From an uncultured Prevotellaceae bacterium (lineage in GTDB: Bacteria; Bacteroidota; Bacteroidia; Bacteroidales; Bacteroidaceae), in contig OMXV01000014.1 of the NCBI GenBank assembly GCA_900315075.1, positions 22,368-86,367 of the forward strand: DNA of 64,000 nt. The letters run 5' to 3'. The position numbers and the translations under genes were made by a program. Each line of letters begins with the position of its first letter. Position 1 is the stretch's first letter. Below the pieces are notes generated by a model, which saw nothing but the letters and a program-made list of their open reading frames with translations, was not told the DNA's origin and searched no databases. Below are positions 48,676 to 56,344 of the stretch, piece by piece.

Positions 48676-49551
48676 ATGAATAACACAAATACTGACAAAG
48701 AAAACAAAAACTCTCAATTCCCTTTACATTCTTGGCGAGGAAAAATAGCCTGCCAGTATATGGACAAGGATTTAAAGCGTGACAATTCTCAGATGAAGAC
48801 TGCCTTGAACAGTTTTATCTATGGTCATTTGTTGAAAGGTCAGGCACGAATTAATTACAATAACATCAGTTTTACAGTATCTGCAGGCGACCAAATTGTC
48901 TTAGCCCCATTCTCTCCTACCGTCATTGAGGAAGTAAGTGACGACCTTGAAGGTCTCTGCCTAATGGTTAGTTCAGAATTTGCATACGAATCACACGACA
49001 CGCGCAACCTGCTCCAGACACTCATCATTACAATGAACCAGCCCCATAATCCTGTGATTAAACTCACTGATGAGGAGGCAAAATTGCTGGAGGAGATTCT
49101 CCGCATGTTGATATACCACATTGAACACTGCAACAATTACACTTACGATGCGCTCCAGTCGCTCTATGGCCTTTATTTAGCCAACCTGATGAACATCATC
49201 GACAAACGAGGATTGTCGAATTTTGCTTGTCTTCGTTCCTACAAACTCTTTATGGATTTCAACTTTCTCCTGAACAAGCATTTCCGCAACCATCACGATA
49301 TCACTTTCTATGCCGACCAACTTGGCATCTCCCCCCGGTATCTCTCCATGGTGACCAAAGAAGTATCACATACCACCGTAGCCACATTCATCAACAGGAA
49401 AATAATGCTTGAAGCCTGCTGGCTACTAAAGACTACCGACTATAGTATCTCGAAAATCAGTGAGTTACTCCATTTTTCCGACCAGGCCTCCTTCTCGAAG
49501 TTTTTCAAGCGTGTAAATGGTGTTCCTCCCCTGCAATTCAGAAGAAAATAA
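48676..49551 (+). CDS. AraC-family transcriptional regulator
   Basis: 291 residues from MNNTNTDKEN. The N-terminal 150 residues form a cupin-like sensor (LLKGQARINYNNISFTVSAG, DQIVLAPFSPTVIEEVSDDL). The C-terminal 100 are the two-HTH AraC domain (HHDITFYADQLGISPRYLSM ... KISELLHFSDQASFSKFFKR, then NGVPPLQFRR). It should bind a small ligand and activate or repress genes; neither ligand nor target is evident. Divergent from the phosphoesterase gene. Confidence 0.9.
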   Translation: MNNTNTDKENKNSQFPLHSWRGKIACQYMDKDLKRDNSQMKTALNSFIYGHLLKGQARINYNNISFTVSAGDQIVLAPFSPTVIEEVSDDLEGLCLMVSSEFAYESHDTRNLLQTLIITMNQPHNPVIKLTDEEAKLLEEILRMLIYHIEHCNNYTYDALQSLYGLYLANLMNIIDKRGLSNFACLRSYKLFMDFNFLLNKHFRNHHDITFYADQLGISPRYLSMVTKEVSHTTVATFINRKIMLEACWLLKTTDYSISKISELLHFSDQASFSKFFKRVNGVPPLQFRRK

Positions 49552-49569
49552 TATTAAAGGGGCTGGAGA

Positions 49570-50151
49570 TCACACAAAATTGGCGATATTTTCCACCAAT
49601 TCCTGTGTTGAGATATCTACGCCCAATTCTCTCATGCGGTTGCACATGGCATTGGCCTGAGTGATAACTCGCTTTCTGAAGTCGGTGGCCATAGCGGTAA
49701 GTGCCTCCAGCTCAGTAGCAAAGACATGGTCCTCGGTGAAGGTTGTGCGCAGATTGCGCAGGCGATAGGTTATTTCCCAATATCCGCTCAACTCCTCTCC
49801 TAAGTCAATCCATTCTGTCTCGACGCTCCTGACAACTCCCACTCCCGGCACGCCATTGATAGAGATGTGTTCTGTGACCCACACTCTGTCGCCTGGTGAG
49901 AACAAAGGTTCTGGCTCATTATCAGGGTCTTCGTAATTACGTTGAGGCGAACGTTCTGCTGTCCAGAAGTCGCTCATCACAGAGCATCCCCCCTCTTGAA
50001 GTGTAGCCAATTCGGAACGTAGGATTTCCTGCTGTTCTTGATTGAAATCCCTCCGTTGTAGTCCGTGCAAGAAGAATTCTTTTTCCATTCTTGCCTCTAA
50101 GTTCATGTCCTTAACCTGATTTTCTGATTGCTGGGGATAAAAGTCGGTCAT
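49570..50151 (-). CDS. Hypothetical protein
   Basis: The start at MTDFYPQQSEN (50151) fits better than the longer frame, which begins in the leader next to a palindrome. The 193-residue product has no signal peptide. The middle (FSPGDRVWVTEHISINGVPG ... YWEITYRLRNLRTTFTEDHV) is a small beta-barrel-like domain, possibly SH3-like; the ends are helical. Phage-borne proteins sometimes look like this, but there is no firm family. Promoter TAATTTTG at 50268-50275 (minus). Confidence 0.6.
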   Translation of the reverse strand: MTDFYPQQSENQVKDMNLEARMEKEFFLHGLQRRDFNQEQQEILRSELATLQEGGCSVMSDFWTAERSPQRNYEDPDNEPEPLFSPGDRVWVTEHISINGVPGVGVVRSVETEWIDLGEELSGYWEITYRLRNLRTTFTEDHVFATELEALTAMATDFRKRVITQANAMCNRMRELGVDISTQELVENIANFV

Positions 50152-50192
50152 ATTGGTAAGATTTGAGATTTTAAGTTTTTGATATTTCAGCT

Positions 50193-50213
50193 GCAACAGT
50201 GTTGCGACATAGG
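50193..50213 (+). repeat. REP-like palindrome with CATAGGG tag
   Basis: GCAACA and TGTTGC one base apart, then GACATAGGGAAC. It is in the leader of the 50151 gene. Confidence 0.55.
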
Positions 50214-50438
50214 GAACAATAAAAATTGAGAATTGAGATTATCGTGATTATAGATGCTTGTTTTGCACAAAATTAGTGTGTTTTTTTGGAATATCCAAAC
50301 AATAAAAAGAAAAAATGGGAGATTATTTTTTTTGTTTCATAATTTTTATTAATTTTGCCCATCTATAATGAAATCAAACTAAACCTGAGACCTTTTGCAA
50401 TTCTATATCAGATTGAAGAAGTTATCGATTATTAACCT

Positions 50439-51266
50439 ATGAAGAGATTTGAACCATATTTTTTAAATGGGAACAGTGAAGAAAAGCGTATCTGCCTGTA
50501 TTGGCTTACCTCGTTTGGTATCCAATCAGTGGTACACCTCAAACCTTCTGAATTTTTGCTGTCCACCGTCGAGCGCCACATCAAGGGGGAATGGACCCTC
50601 GATCATGTCAAGAAAGAGATTGACCAATACTACAGCCATCATCACCATCATAGTCATGATGAATCCGACCATCGGCACCATACGCAGGAGGCCGACCGCG
50701 TGTCGTACCGTATTGTAAAATATTTCCTGAGTGATGATTTCTCCCTGTCGTTTGATGGTTTTTCGGATGCCCATCACCAGTTGTTCCATGGCATCTATGC
50801 CCATTCCGGCCAAATACGGGAACATTCCGCAAGCAAGAAGGAATGGGTGCTTGGCAACACATCGGTCATCTACCCTGCCGCCTCTGGCATCCGTGAATAC
50901 ATGGACTATCTGTTTGAGACAGAGAGCCGTTTCAACTATGAAGCTTTGAAAGAGACTCATAAACTGCGCCATTATAGCGAGTTTATCGCTAAGTTATTCA
51001 TAGCCAACGCCTTCCAATATGCCAACAGTCGCGTAGCATTTGTCTATGCGATGAAATATATGCTTTCCCGTGGGTACAGTTTCCGCAACGACACCTTCCT
51101 GCGCGAGGCATGGTACTTCCGCAATGCCACCATCCGCGCCAGCTATGCCAACATGCACCAAGGCATCTATCCCACAACAGATTACATGGAGATGTTTCTT
51201 GGCAATCTATTCTTGGATGAGGATAATGAGCTCCGCAACCACCGCATGGTGATCAAAGGAGAATAA
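50439..51266 (+). CDS. Fic-domain protein with a degenerate catalytic motif
   Basis: 275 residues with the fold pattern of Bacteroidales Fic proteins: N-terminal CLYWLTSFGIQSVVHLKPSE and TVERHIKGEWTL, flap-like KKEWVLGNTSVIYPAASGIR, and the helices around the active site. The AMPylation motif HxF(D/E)GNxR should lie at residues 190-198 but reads NAFQYANSR: the catalytic His is Asn190, the acidic residue is Tyr194 and Gly is Ala195, while Phe192, Asn196 and Arg198 remain. There is also a His-rich insertion (YYSHHHHHSHDESDHRHH, residues 64-81). It is probably not an ordinary AMPylase. Promoter TAATTTTG at 50350-50357. Confidence 0.75.
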   Translation: MKRFEPYFLNGNSEEKRICLYWLTSFGIQSVVHLKPSEFLLSTVERHIKGEWTLDHVKKEIDQYYSHHHHHSHDESDHRHHTQEADRVSYRIVKYFLSDDFSLSFDGFSDAHHQLFHGIYAHSGQIREHSASKKEWVLGNTSVIYPAASGIREYMDYLFETESRFNYEALKETHKLRHYSEFIAKLFIANAFQYANSRVAFVYAMKYMLSRGYSFRNDTFLREAWYFRNATIRASYANMHQGIYPTTDYMEMFLGNLFLDEDNELRNHRMVIKGE

Positions 51267-51283
51267 TTATTTGACATTAGCGA

Positions 51284-51307
51284 CTGCAATGGTATTGCAG
51301 CATACGG
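51284..51307 (+). repeat. REP-like palindrome (CTGCAAT stem) with CATA tag
   Basis: CTGCAAT, loop GGT, ATTGCAG, then CATACGGGG. Same layout as 38472-38496 with a different stem. Confidence 0.6.
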
Positions 51308-51335
51308 GGCATAGAGATTTTCCGAATATAAAAAG

Positions 51336-51392
51336 TCACAAAGAGATTTAGACAGAATCAAGTATCCATTGTCTAAATCTCTTTGTGATTTT
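51336..51392 (+). terminator. Very long perfect hairpin, terminator of the Fic-like gene
   Basis: TCACAAAGAGATTTAGACA (51336-51354) and its exact complement (51370-51388) form a 19-bp stem, 15-base loop, followed by TTTTAT. Longer than an ordinary terminator. Confidence 0.7.
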
Positions 51393-51487
51393 ATATTCTG
51401 TGAAAAAATAATGTCTAAAGTATTACCAATAAGTCTCACACCTTATTATATAATTGAAGTTTCGTAAGTCCTCAACTTCTAGGTTAT

Positions 51488-51655
51488 GAGGTCTTTAGGT
51501 TATGAGGTTATGAGGTGAGATTTGCCCAAATATGTCGTAATCCATACATATATCACCTTAAAACCTATAAGCGTAGCGACCTCAAAACCTCAAAACCAAA
51601 CGAAACTGGAGCTTGCGACTGCTTGCTGATGAGTTATGCGAATAAAGTTGAGTTA
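51488..51655 (+). repeat. Dispersed ~168-bp repeat (copy 1)
   Basis: About 85-90% identical, in inverse orientation, to 63560-63726. It includes GGAGCTTGCGACTGCTTGCT and ends GCGAATAAAGTTGAGTTAT. The first part is built of TTATGAGGTT units. It has no gene. Confidence 0.85.
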
Positions 51656-51717
51656 TATAATAGGACAAAAAAAAGTGGAAAAACTCCACTTTGCTGTTTC
51701 CAAATATTTATTTACCA

Positions 51718-51750
51718 ACAAAAAAAGAGCCAGGCATCTGATGCCTGGCT
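51718..51750 (-). terminator. Terminator of small-peptide gene 1
   Basis: AGCCAGGCAT, loop CTG, ATGCCTGGCT; on the minus strand a T-run follows. Confidence 0.9.
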
Positions 51751-51758
51751 GTAGTTCC

Positions 51759-51881
51759 TTAGAACAGAGGTTTGTCATGAGCTGGACCAGAGGTCTTGCT
51801 ACCCTGCTGGATGTCGCAAACTGCACCGTAAACGGCCATTGACATAACCTTTGTCATGGGCTGTGAATAAATTGCCTTCAT
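51759..51881 (-). CDS. Small peptide of the Y-x-x-P family, tandem copy 1 (40 residues)
   Basis: It begins MKAIYSQPMTKVMSMAVYGA and continues VCDIQQGSKTSGPAHDKPLF with one Cys. It shares the Y-x-x-P-x-x-K-V start with the peptides at 15456 and 38171. It is 92% identical, over 36 residues, to the next peptide (52109-52234), and the difference at DIQQ/DLQQ is conservative. It has a full unit of its own: promoter element TATCTTTG at 51927-51934, AT-rich leader and terminator. There is no signal peptide, though MSMAVYGAVC is hydrophobic. Function unknown. Confidence 0.8.
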   Translation of the reverse strand: MKAIYSQPMTKVMSMAVYGAVCDIQQGSKTSGPAHDKPLF

Positions 51882-51926
51882 GATCGTAAGATTTAAATTA
51901 GTAAATAAATATTATTAAAAACAATG

Positions 51927-51934
51927 CAAAGATA
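51927..51934 (-). promoter_or_regulatory. Promoter -7 element (TATCTTTG) of small-peptide gene 1
   Basis: A perfect element 45 bases upstream of the start codon. Confidence 0.75.
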
Positions 51935-52072
51935 CAGCATTTTTATCATTTCTCCAAATAATTCTGCGTTTTTTTTCAAAAAATTTTAATTAGCGATGAA
52001 AAAGGGCCTGAATACGGATTTTTCTATCACAACAAAACCCTTGAAAGGCAAAACGTACGAATTAAGAGATTG

Positions 52073-52099
52073 GATAAAAAAGCCAGGCTTAGCCTGGCT
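52073..52099 (-). terminator. Terminator of small-peptide gene 2
   Basis: AGCCAGGC, loop TTA, GCCTGGCT; on the minus strand a T-run follows. The stem is shared with terminator 1. Confidence 0.9.
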
Positions 52100-52108
52100 G
52101 TAGTTCCT

Positions 52109-52234
52109 TTAGAACAGAGGTTTGTCGTGAGCTGGACCAGAGGTCTTACTACCCTGCTGCAGATCGCAAACTGCGCCGTAAACTGCCATTGACATAACCT
52201 TTGTCATGGGCTGTGAATAATTTCTTTTCTCCAT
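52109..52234 (-). CDS. Small peptide of the Y-x-x-P family, tandem copy 2 (41 residues)
   Basis: It begins MEKRNYSQPMTKVMSMAVYG and continues AVCDLQQGSKTSGPAHDKPL then F. All differences from copy 1 except Ile/Leu are in the first five residues, while DNA differences at silent positions are visible, which suggests selection on the protein. Own promoter element TATCTTTG at 52283-52290 and terminator at 52073-52099. Function unknown. Confidence 0.8.
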   Translation of the reverse strand: MEKRNYSQPMTKVMSMAVYGAVCDLQQGSKTSGPAHDKPLF

Positions 52235-52282
52235 AGTTGTAAATTTTAAATTGTATTAATACATTTGTTAATTAAAACGTTG

Positions 52283-52290
52283 CAAAGATA
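52283..52290 (-). promoter_or_regulatory. Promoter -7 element (TATCTTTG) of small-peptide gene 2
   Basis: A perfect element 49 bases upstream of the start codon, at nearly the same distance as in copy 1. Confidence 0.75.
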
Positions 52291-52555
52291 TAGATAATAT
52301 TCTTTTTCACAAAGAAAACCAGTAATCAATTAACTATTTTTAACAACATATGCTTAATATTTACAAGTCTATAAACGATTTATGCAATTTACATTTGTAG
52401 AGTTACATTTGTAGAGCACGCAGCAGCTCCCAACCACCTGTTACTGGCAAGAAAAAAATGGGGTTAGCCGGCCCAAAACTATCGTTTCCGAACAAAGACT
52501 TAGGACTTAGCCGATTGGACTGATAAAAAAAGAATAAAAAAAACTGCAGAAAAAG

Positions 52556-52586
52556 TTGTTTATTTCAAGAATAATTGCTATATTTG
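52556..52586 (+). promoter_or_regulatory. Promoter of the L-galactose-type operon
   Basis: TTG (52556), 20 bases, TATATTTG (52579-52586). It is the only good promoter ahead of the 52749 gene. Confidence 0.7.
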
Positions 52587-52611
52587 CACCCGAAAATGCT
52601 TTAGCATCTTT

Positions 52612-52638
52612 ATGGTATGCGAATACCACAATGGTTAA
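52612..52638 (+). CDS. Possible 8-residue leader peptide
   Basis: ATG at 52612 encodes MVCEYHNG followed by tandem stops (TAATAA), directly ahead of the leader terminator. A real leader peptide is only one reading; short frames like this arise by chance. Confidence 0.25.
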   Translation: MVCEYHNG

Positions 52639-52661
52639 TAATTTCATCCTCCATCCAAGTA

Positions 52662-52696
52662 CATCCGGCGTTCTCCATAGCCGGATGTTTTTTGTT
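52662..52696 (+). terminator. Terminator in the operon leader (candidate attenuator)
   Basis: CATCCGGC and GCCGGATG form a perfect 8-bp stem with a 10-base loop, followed by TTTTTTGTT. It lies between the promoter and the first gene, so it can switch off the operon unless it is prevented from forming. Confidence 0.75.
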
Positions 52697-52748
52697 AAGG
52701 ATAATAGCCGAAAAAGCATTAACATTATTATATAATATAGAGAAAACT

Positions 52749-53681
52749 ATGGAATACAGAGAACTGGGCCGTACAGGCCTGAAGCTGTCAAACATCGGCC
52801 TTGGCGCATCGTCGCTCGGCGGCGTGTTCCACTCTTTCCGTGAGAAAGAAGGCATTGAAGCCGTATTCACCGCCATTGAAGCCGGCATCAATTACATTGA
52901 CGTATCGCCTTACTATGGCTACTACAAAGCCGAGCAGGTATTAGGCAAGGCATTGAAGGAAATCCCCCGCGACAAATTCTTCCTGAGCACCAAAGTGGGA
53001 CGTTATGGTGAGGACGGTCACAACACCTGGGACTACAGTGCGCGCCGAGCCAAGGAGAGCGCTTATGAGAGTATGGAACGCTTGAACATCGACCACATCG
53101 ACCTGCTCTTTGTCCACGACATAGAATTTGCGAATCTCGACCAGGTAATCAACGAGACCCTTCCCGCCCTACATGAGTTGAAGCGCGAGGGCGTGGTAAG
53201 CCACGTGGGCTGCACCGACCTACAGTTGGAGAACCTACGCTATGTGATTGAGCACAGTGAACCCGGCACAGTGGAAGCAGTGATGAATTTCTGCCACTAC
53301 TGCCTCTGCGATGACAAGTTGGTAGATTTTCTCGATTTCTTCGAGGAGAATGGTGTTGGCGTGCTAAGTGCTTCGCCTTTCTCGATGGGACTGCTGACAC
53401 AACGTGGTGTGCCCGACTGGCACCCTGCCCCACTGCCATTGGTGGAAGCTTGCCGCCGTGCCGCAGCCCACTGCTCCGAGCGCAATTATCCGATAGAGAA
53501 ACTTGCTATGCAATTCTCCACCTCGAATCCCCGTATCGTATCAACGATTTTCAGCACCACACGCAGCGAGAACCTGCTCACCAACCTACGCTATGCCGCC
53601 GAACCCATGGACGAGAAACTGCTTGAGGAAGTGCGGGCCATCATCGGCGACCAACAGCGTGTGTCGTGGGCGAATTCATAA
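52749..53681 (+). CDS. Aldo-keto reductase, L-galactose dehydrogenase-like
   Basis: I start at MEYRELGRTGLK (52749), the usual start of the family; the longer frame runs through the attenuator. The 310-residue protein has the AKR tetrad region (YIDVSPYYGYYKAEQVLGKA), STKVGRYGEDGHN, LLFVHDIEFANLDQVI, GVLSASPFSMGLLTQRGVPD and WHPAPLP. The HDIEF, CHYC and ASPFSMGLLT segments match plant and Bacteroides L-galactose dehydrogenases. It would oxidise L-galactose (perhaps L-fucose) at C1 with NAD(P)+ to the lactone. First gene of the operon; the next two genes encode the matching lactonase and acid dehydrogenase. Confidence 0.85.
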   Translation: MEYRELGRTGLKLSNIGLGASSLGGVFHSFREKEGIEAVFTAIEAGINYIDVSPYYGYYKAEQVLGKALKEIPRDKFFLSTKVGRYGEDGHNTWDYSARRAKESAYESMERLNIDHIDLLFVHDIEFANLDQVINETLPALHELKREGVVSHVGCTDLQLENLRYVIEHSEPGTVEAVMNFCHYCLCDDKLVDFLDFFEENGVGVLSASPFSMGLLTQRGVPDWHPAPLPLVEACRRAAAHCSERNYPIEKLAMQFSTSNPRIVSTIFSTTRSENLLTNLRYAAEPMDEKLLEEVRAIIGDQQRVSWANS

Positions 53682-53686
53682 TTAGA

Positions 53687-53740
53687 GGTGAGTGGTGAGT
53701 GGTGAGTGGTGAGAGGTGAGAGGTAAGAGGTAAGAGATTA
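53687..53740. repeat. Short tandem repeat (GTGAGTGGTGAGAGGTAAGAG units)
   Basis: It fills much of the 212-base gap between the first and second genes of the operon. Confidence 0.75.
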
Positions 53741-53764
53741 CTCTTGCTACTCTGGGGGGCACTT

Positions 53765-53791
53765 GCAACGGCAAAGCCGTTGCCTACAGAG
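53765..53791 (+). repeat. REP palindrome with CTACAGAGAA tag
   Basis: GCAACGGC, loop AAA, GCCGTTGC, then CTACAGAGAA. It is the best match to the palindromes inside the transposase gene. Confidence 0.75.
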
Positions 53792-53893
53792 AAAACACTC
53801 ATCAGATACGCTTCAATTGTAATTCCCCTTTATACCTTTCAACTACCCTTCAACTATCCTTCATTACCCTTTAACTACCCTTTAACCTAAAAG

Positions 53894-54817
53894 ATGTACT
53901 TCAAAATAATCGATGCACATAGCCATTTGTGGCTCAGGCAAGAAGCAACTGTAAACGGCCATCACATCTATCCGATGGGCAACGGCCGCGCTATGTTTAT
54001 GGGCGAGGAGGTGCAGATGCTCCCACCCTATATGGTAGATGACCGCAATACCGCCGAGATGTTTCTATCGAATATGAACTATGCCCGCGTGTCGGCCGCC
54101 GTGGTGACACAAGAGTTTATCGACGGTCTGCAAAACGACTATCTGGAAGAAGTGGCTCGACGCTGGCCCAATCGTTTCTTCGTCTTTGGCATGTGCGACT
54201 TCCGCCGCCCAGGTTTTATGCCGCTGGTACGCGAGTTGTACGACCGTGGTTTCCGCGGCATCAAGATTCCTGCCGCCCGTCTGCTGTTGCCTGAAGGACG
54301 TGTTATGCTTACCGGCGATGAAATGATGGAGATGTTCCACTTCATGGAAGAGCGAGGGATGATTCTTGGCATCGAACTCGCCGACGGCGATCTGCAAGTG
54401 GGTGAAATGGAAGAGGTCATCGCCGAATGTCCACGGCTGTGTGTGGTCATCGGTCATTTCGGTATGGTGACACGCCAGGGATGGATGAGCCAGATACGCC
54501 TGGCATGCCATCCGAACGTCTATGTGGAAAGCGGCGGTATCACATGGCTTTTCAACGACGAGTTCTACCCCTACCCTTCTGCCATGCGCGCAATCCGTGC
54601 CGCTGCCGATGAGGTTGGTATCAACAAACTGATGTGGGGCTCGGACTACCCCCGCACCATCACCGCCATCACCTACAAGATGTCGTACGACTTTGTGCTA
54701 CGAAGCACACTGCTCACTCCTACCGAGCAAGAGCAGTTCCTCTCGTCGAATGCCGCCCGGGTGTTTGGCTTTAAAGATTTAATAGAATTACCTTATATTA
54801 AAAATATGTCAGAATGA
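53894..54817 (+). CDS. Amidohydrolase (PF04909 type), probable L-galactono/fuconolactonase
   Basis: 307 residues, a TIM-barrel metal hydrolase: N-terminal IIDAHSHLW (His9, His11), GIKIPAARLLLP, a metal-ligand IGHFGMVTRQGW segment and the C-terminal catalytic LMWGSDYPRT. Family members include sugar lactonases that open 1,5- and 1,4-lactones. Placed between the sugar dehydrogenase and a sugar-acid dehydrogenase, lactone hydrolysis to L-galactonate is the best inference. Its last 4 bases overlap the next start (ATGA), so the two are translationally coupled. Confidence 0.75.
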   Translation: MYFKIIDAHSHLWLRQEATVNGHHIYPMGNGRAMFMGEEVQMLPPYMVDDRNTAEMFLSNMNYARVSAAVVTQEFIDGLQNDYLEEVARRWPNRFFVFGMCDFRRPGFMPLVRELYDRGFRGIKIPAARLLLPEGRVMLTGDEMMEMFHFMEERGMILGIELADGDLQVGEMEEVIAECPRLCVVIGHFGMVTRQGWMSQIRLACHPNVYVESGGITWLFNDEFYPYPSAMRAIRAAADEVGINKLMWGSDYPRTITAITYKMSYDFVLRSTLLTPTEQEQFLSSNAARVFGFKDLIELPYIKNMSE

Positions 54818-55830
54818 AAGCAATACAGATAAGCGCCCCCCATGAGATGAGGGTCGTAGATATTCCCATGCCAGCATGCAATGCCGGCGAAGTGCTCCTG
54901 CGCATCCGCTATGTGGGCTTTTGCGGCAGCGACCTCAACACCTACCGCGGACTGAACCCCATGGTGAAGATGCCCGTCATCCCCGGTCATGAAATTGGCG
55001 CTGAGATAGAGGCCGTGGGCAGCAATGTGCCCGCCCATCTGAAAGCAGGAATGACCGTCACCGTGAATCCATACACCAACTGTGGCGTATGCCCTTCGTG
55101 CCGCAACCGTCGTTATAATGCCTGTGAACACAACGAGACATTAGGTGTGCAGCGCAACGGCGCCATGTGCGAGTATGTGGTGGTGCCCTGGACAAAGGTT
55201 ATTCCCGTCGAGGGTATCAGTGTGCGCAATTGCGCCCTGATAGAGCCTATGAGCGTAGGCTTCCACGCCGTGAGCCGTGCCCAGGTAGTAGATACCGACA
55301 CCGTCATGGTGATAGGCTGTGGCATGGTGGGTATCGGTGCCATCGTTCGCGCTGTACGCCGTGGTGCCACAGTGATTGCCTGCGACATCGACGACGAAAA
55401 GCTGGCACTGGTCAAACAGATGGGTGCCACATACGTCATCAACTCAATAAAAGAGGATGTGCATGAACGGCTGACAGAAATCACTCAGGGTCGCATGCCC
55501 GACGTGATTATCGAGGCTGTTGGTTCGCCCATCACCTACAACATGGCCGTCAACGAAGTGGCCTTCACTGGCCGGGTGGTGTGCATCGGCTATGCCAAGA
55601 GCGACGTATCGTTCCACACCAAACTCTTCGTGCAGAAAGAAATGGATATCCGTGGCTCGCGCAACGCTATGCCTGAAGATTTCGAAGGTGTGGTGCGCTA
55701 TATGCAGTCGGCCGACTGCCCCTACGACCTGCTCATCTCTGGTGAGGAAACACCCGAAACCGCTGAGGCTGCCATGCAGCAATGGGAAGCCCAGCCACAA
55801 AAGGTGTTTAGGATACTGGTGAAGTTTTGA
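54814..55830 (+). CDS. Zinc-dependent alcohol dehydrogenase, probable L-galactonate dehydrogenase
   Basis: 338 residues of the medium-chain family. Catalytic zinc ligands: Cys37 (GFCGSD) and His59-Glu60 (PGHE); the structural zinc loop CGVCPSCRNRRYNACEH carries four cysteines. The NAD-binding Rossmann motif is VMVIGCGMVGIGAIVRAV. It fits the sorbitol/galactitol/L-galactonate dehydrogenase branch and would oxidise L-galactonate to D-tagaturonate. No transporter gene is in the operon. Confidence 0.8.
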   Translation: MKAIQISAPHEMRVVDIPMPACNAGEVLLRIRYVGFCGSDLNTYRGLNPMVKMPVIPGHEIGAEIEAVGSNVPAHLKAGMTVTVNPYTNCGVCPSCRNRRYNACEHNETLGVQRNGAMCEYVVVPWTKVIPVEGISVRNCALIEPMSVGFHAVSRAQVVDTDTVMVIGCGMVGIGAIVRAVRRGATVIACDIDDEKLALVKQMGATYVINSIKEDVHERLTEITQGRMPDVIIEAVGSPITYNMAVNEVAFTGRVVCIGYAKSDVSFHTKLFVQKEMDIRGSRNAMPEDFEGVVRYMQSADCPYDLLISGEETPETAEAAMQQWEAQPQKVFRILVKF

Positions 55831-55965
55831 GATATTTTAGGGGTAAGAGGTGAGAGGTAAGAGATTACCTTTGAGGGGACAAGGAATTTCTTTTCCATCT
55901 TTCCCTTCTAACCCTTAACCACTTAAAACTTTAAAATCTTATTTACTCAAATACTCAAATACTTA

Positions 55966-56290
55966 CTGAAGTTTCCCACCCTCACAAATTACGTAAAAGT
56001 TTTATTATCACGAATTTAAGAGATTTGTCGAAGACCCACGAGGAACGCAGTAATTTTAGAATTGATAAGCAGATGAAAAGAATTTTGAAGAATTGTCGTC
56101 GCAAGCGACGCGAACCTTACGCAATAGAGTTAGGAAATGACTTGTCATTTAATAGAGTTAGGAAATGACTTGTCATTTCATCTCAAATTCCTATAAATTC
56201 ATCATAATGGAAAATTCTTTAATTACTGCGTTCCTCGTGGGTCTTCGACAAATCTCTCAAATTCGTGATAAAAAGGGTGGGAAAGTTCAG
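55966..56290. mobile_element. Long form of the MITE-like element, 325 bp
   Basis: The termini are CTGAAGTTTCCCACCCT and the inverse of CTGAACTTTCCCACCCTT. Inside them is a longer inverted repeat (ATTTGTCGAAGACCCACGAG and more, about 40 bp on each side), and a central part with two copies of AATAGAGTTAGGAAATGACT. It is flanked by a 7-bp direct repeat ATACTTA (55959-55965 and 56291-56297). No gene. The short form is at 5334-5420. Confidence 0.8.
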
Positions 56291-56344
56291 ATACTTATTT
56301 ACTCAAATACTTACAAGCTCAAAAACTAATTAACTCAAAAACTA

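Noticed and set aside
50636-50693. His-rich stretch as a purification tag or vector contamination
   Set aside because: It is an irregular His/Asp/Ser insertion in the middle of a normal gene with native codon use, not a terminal tag.
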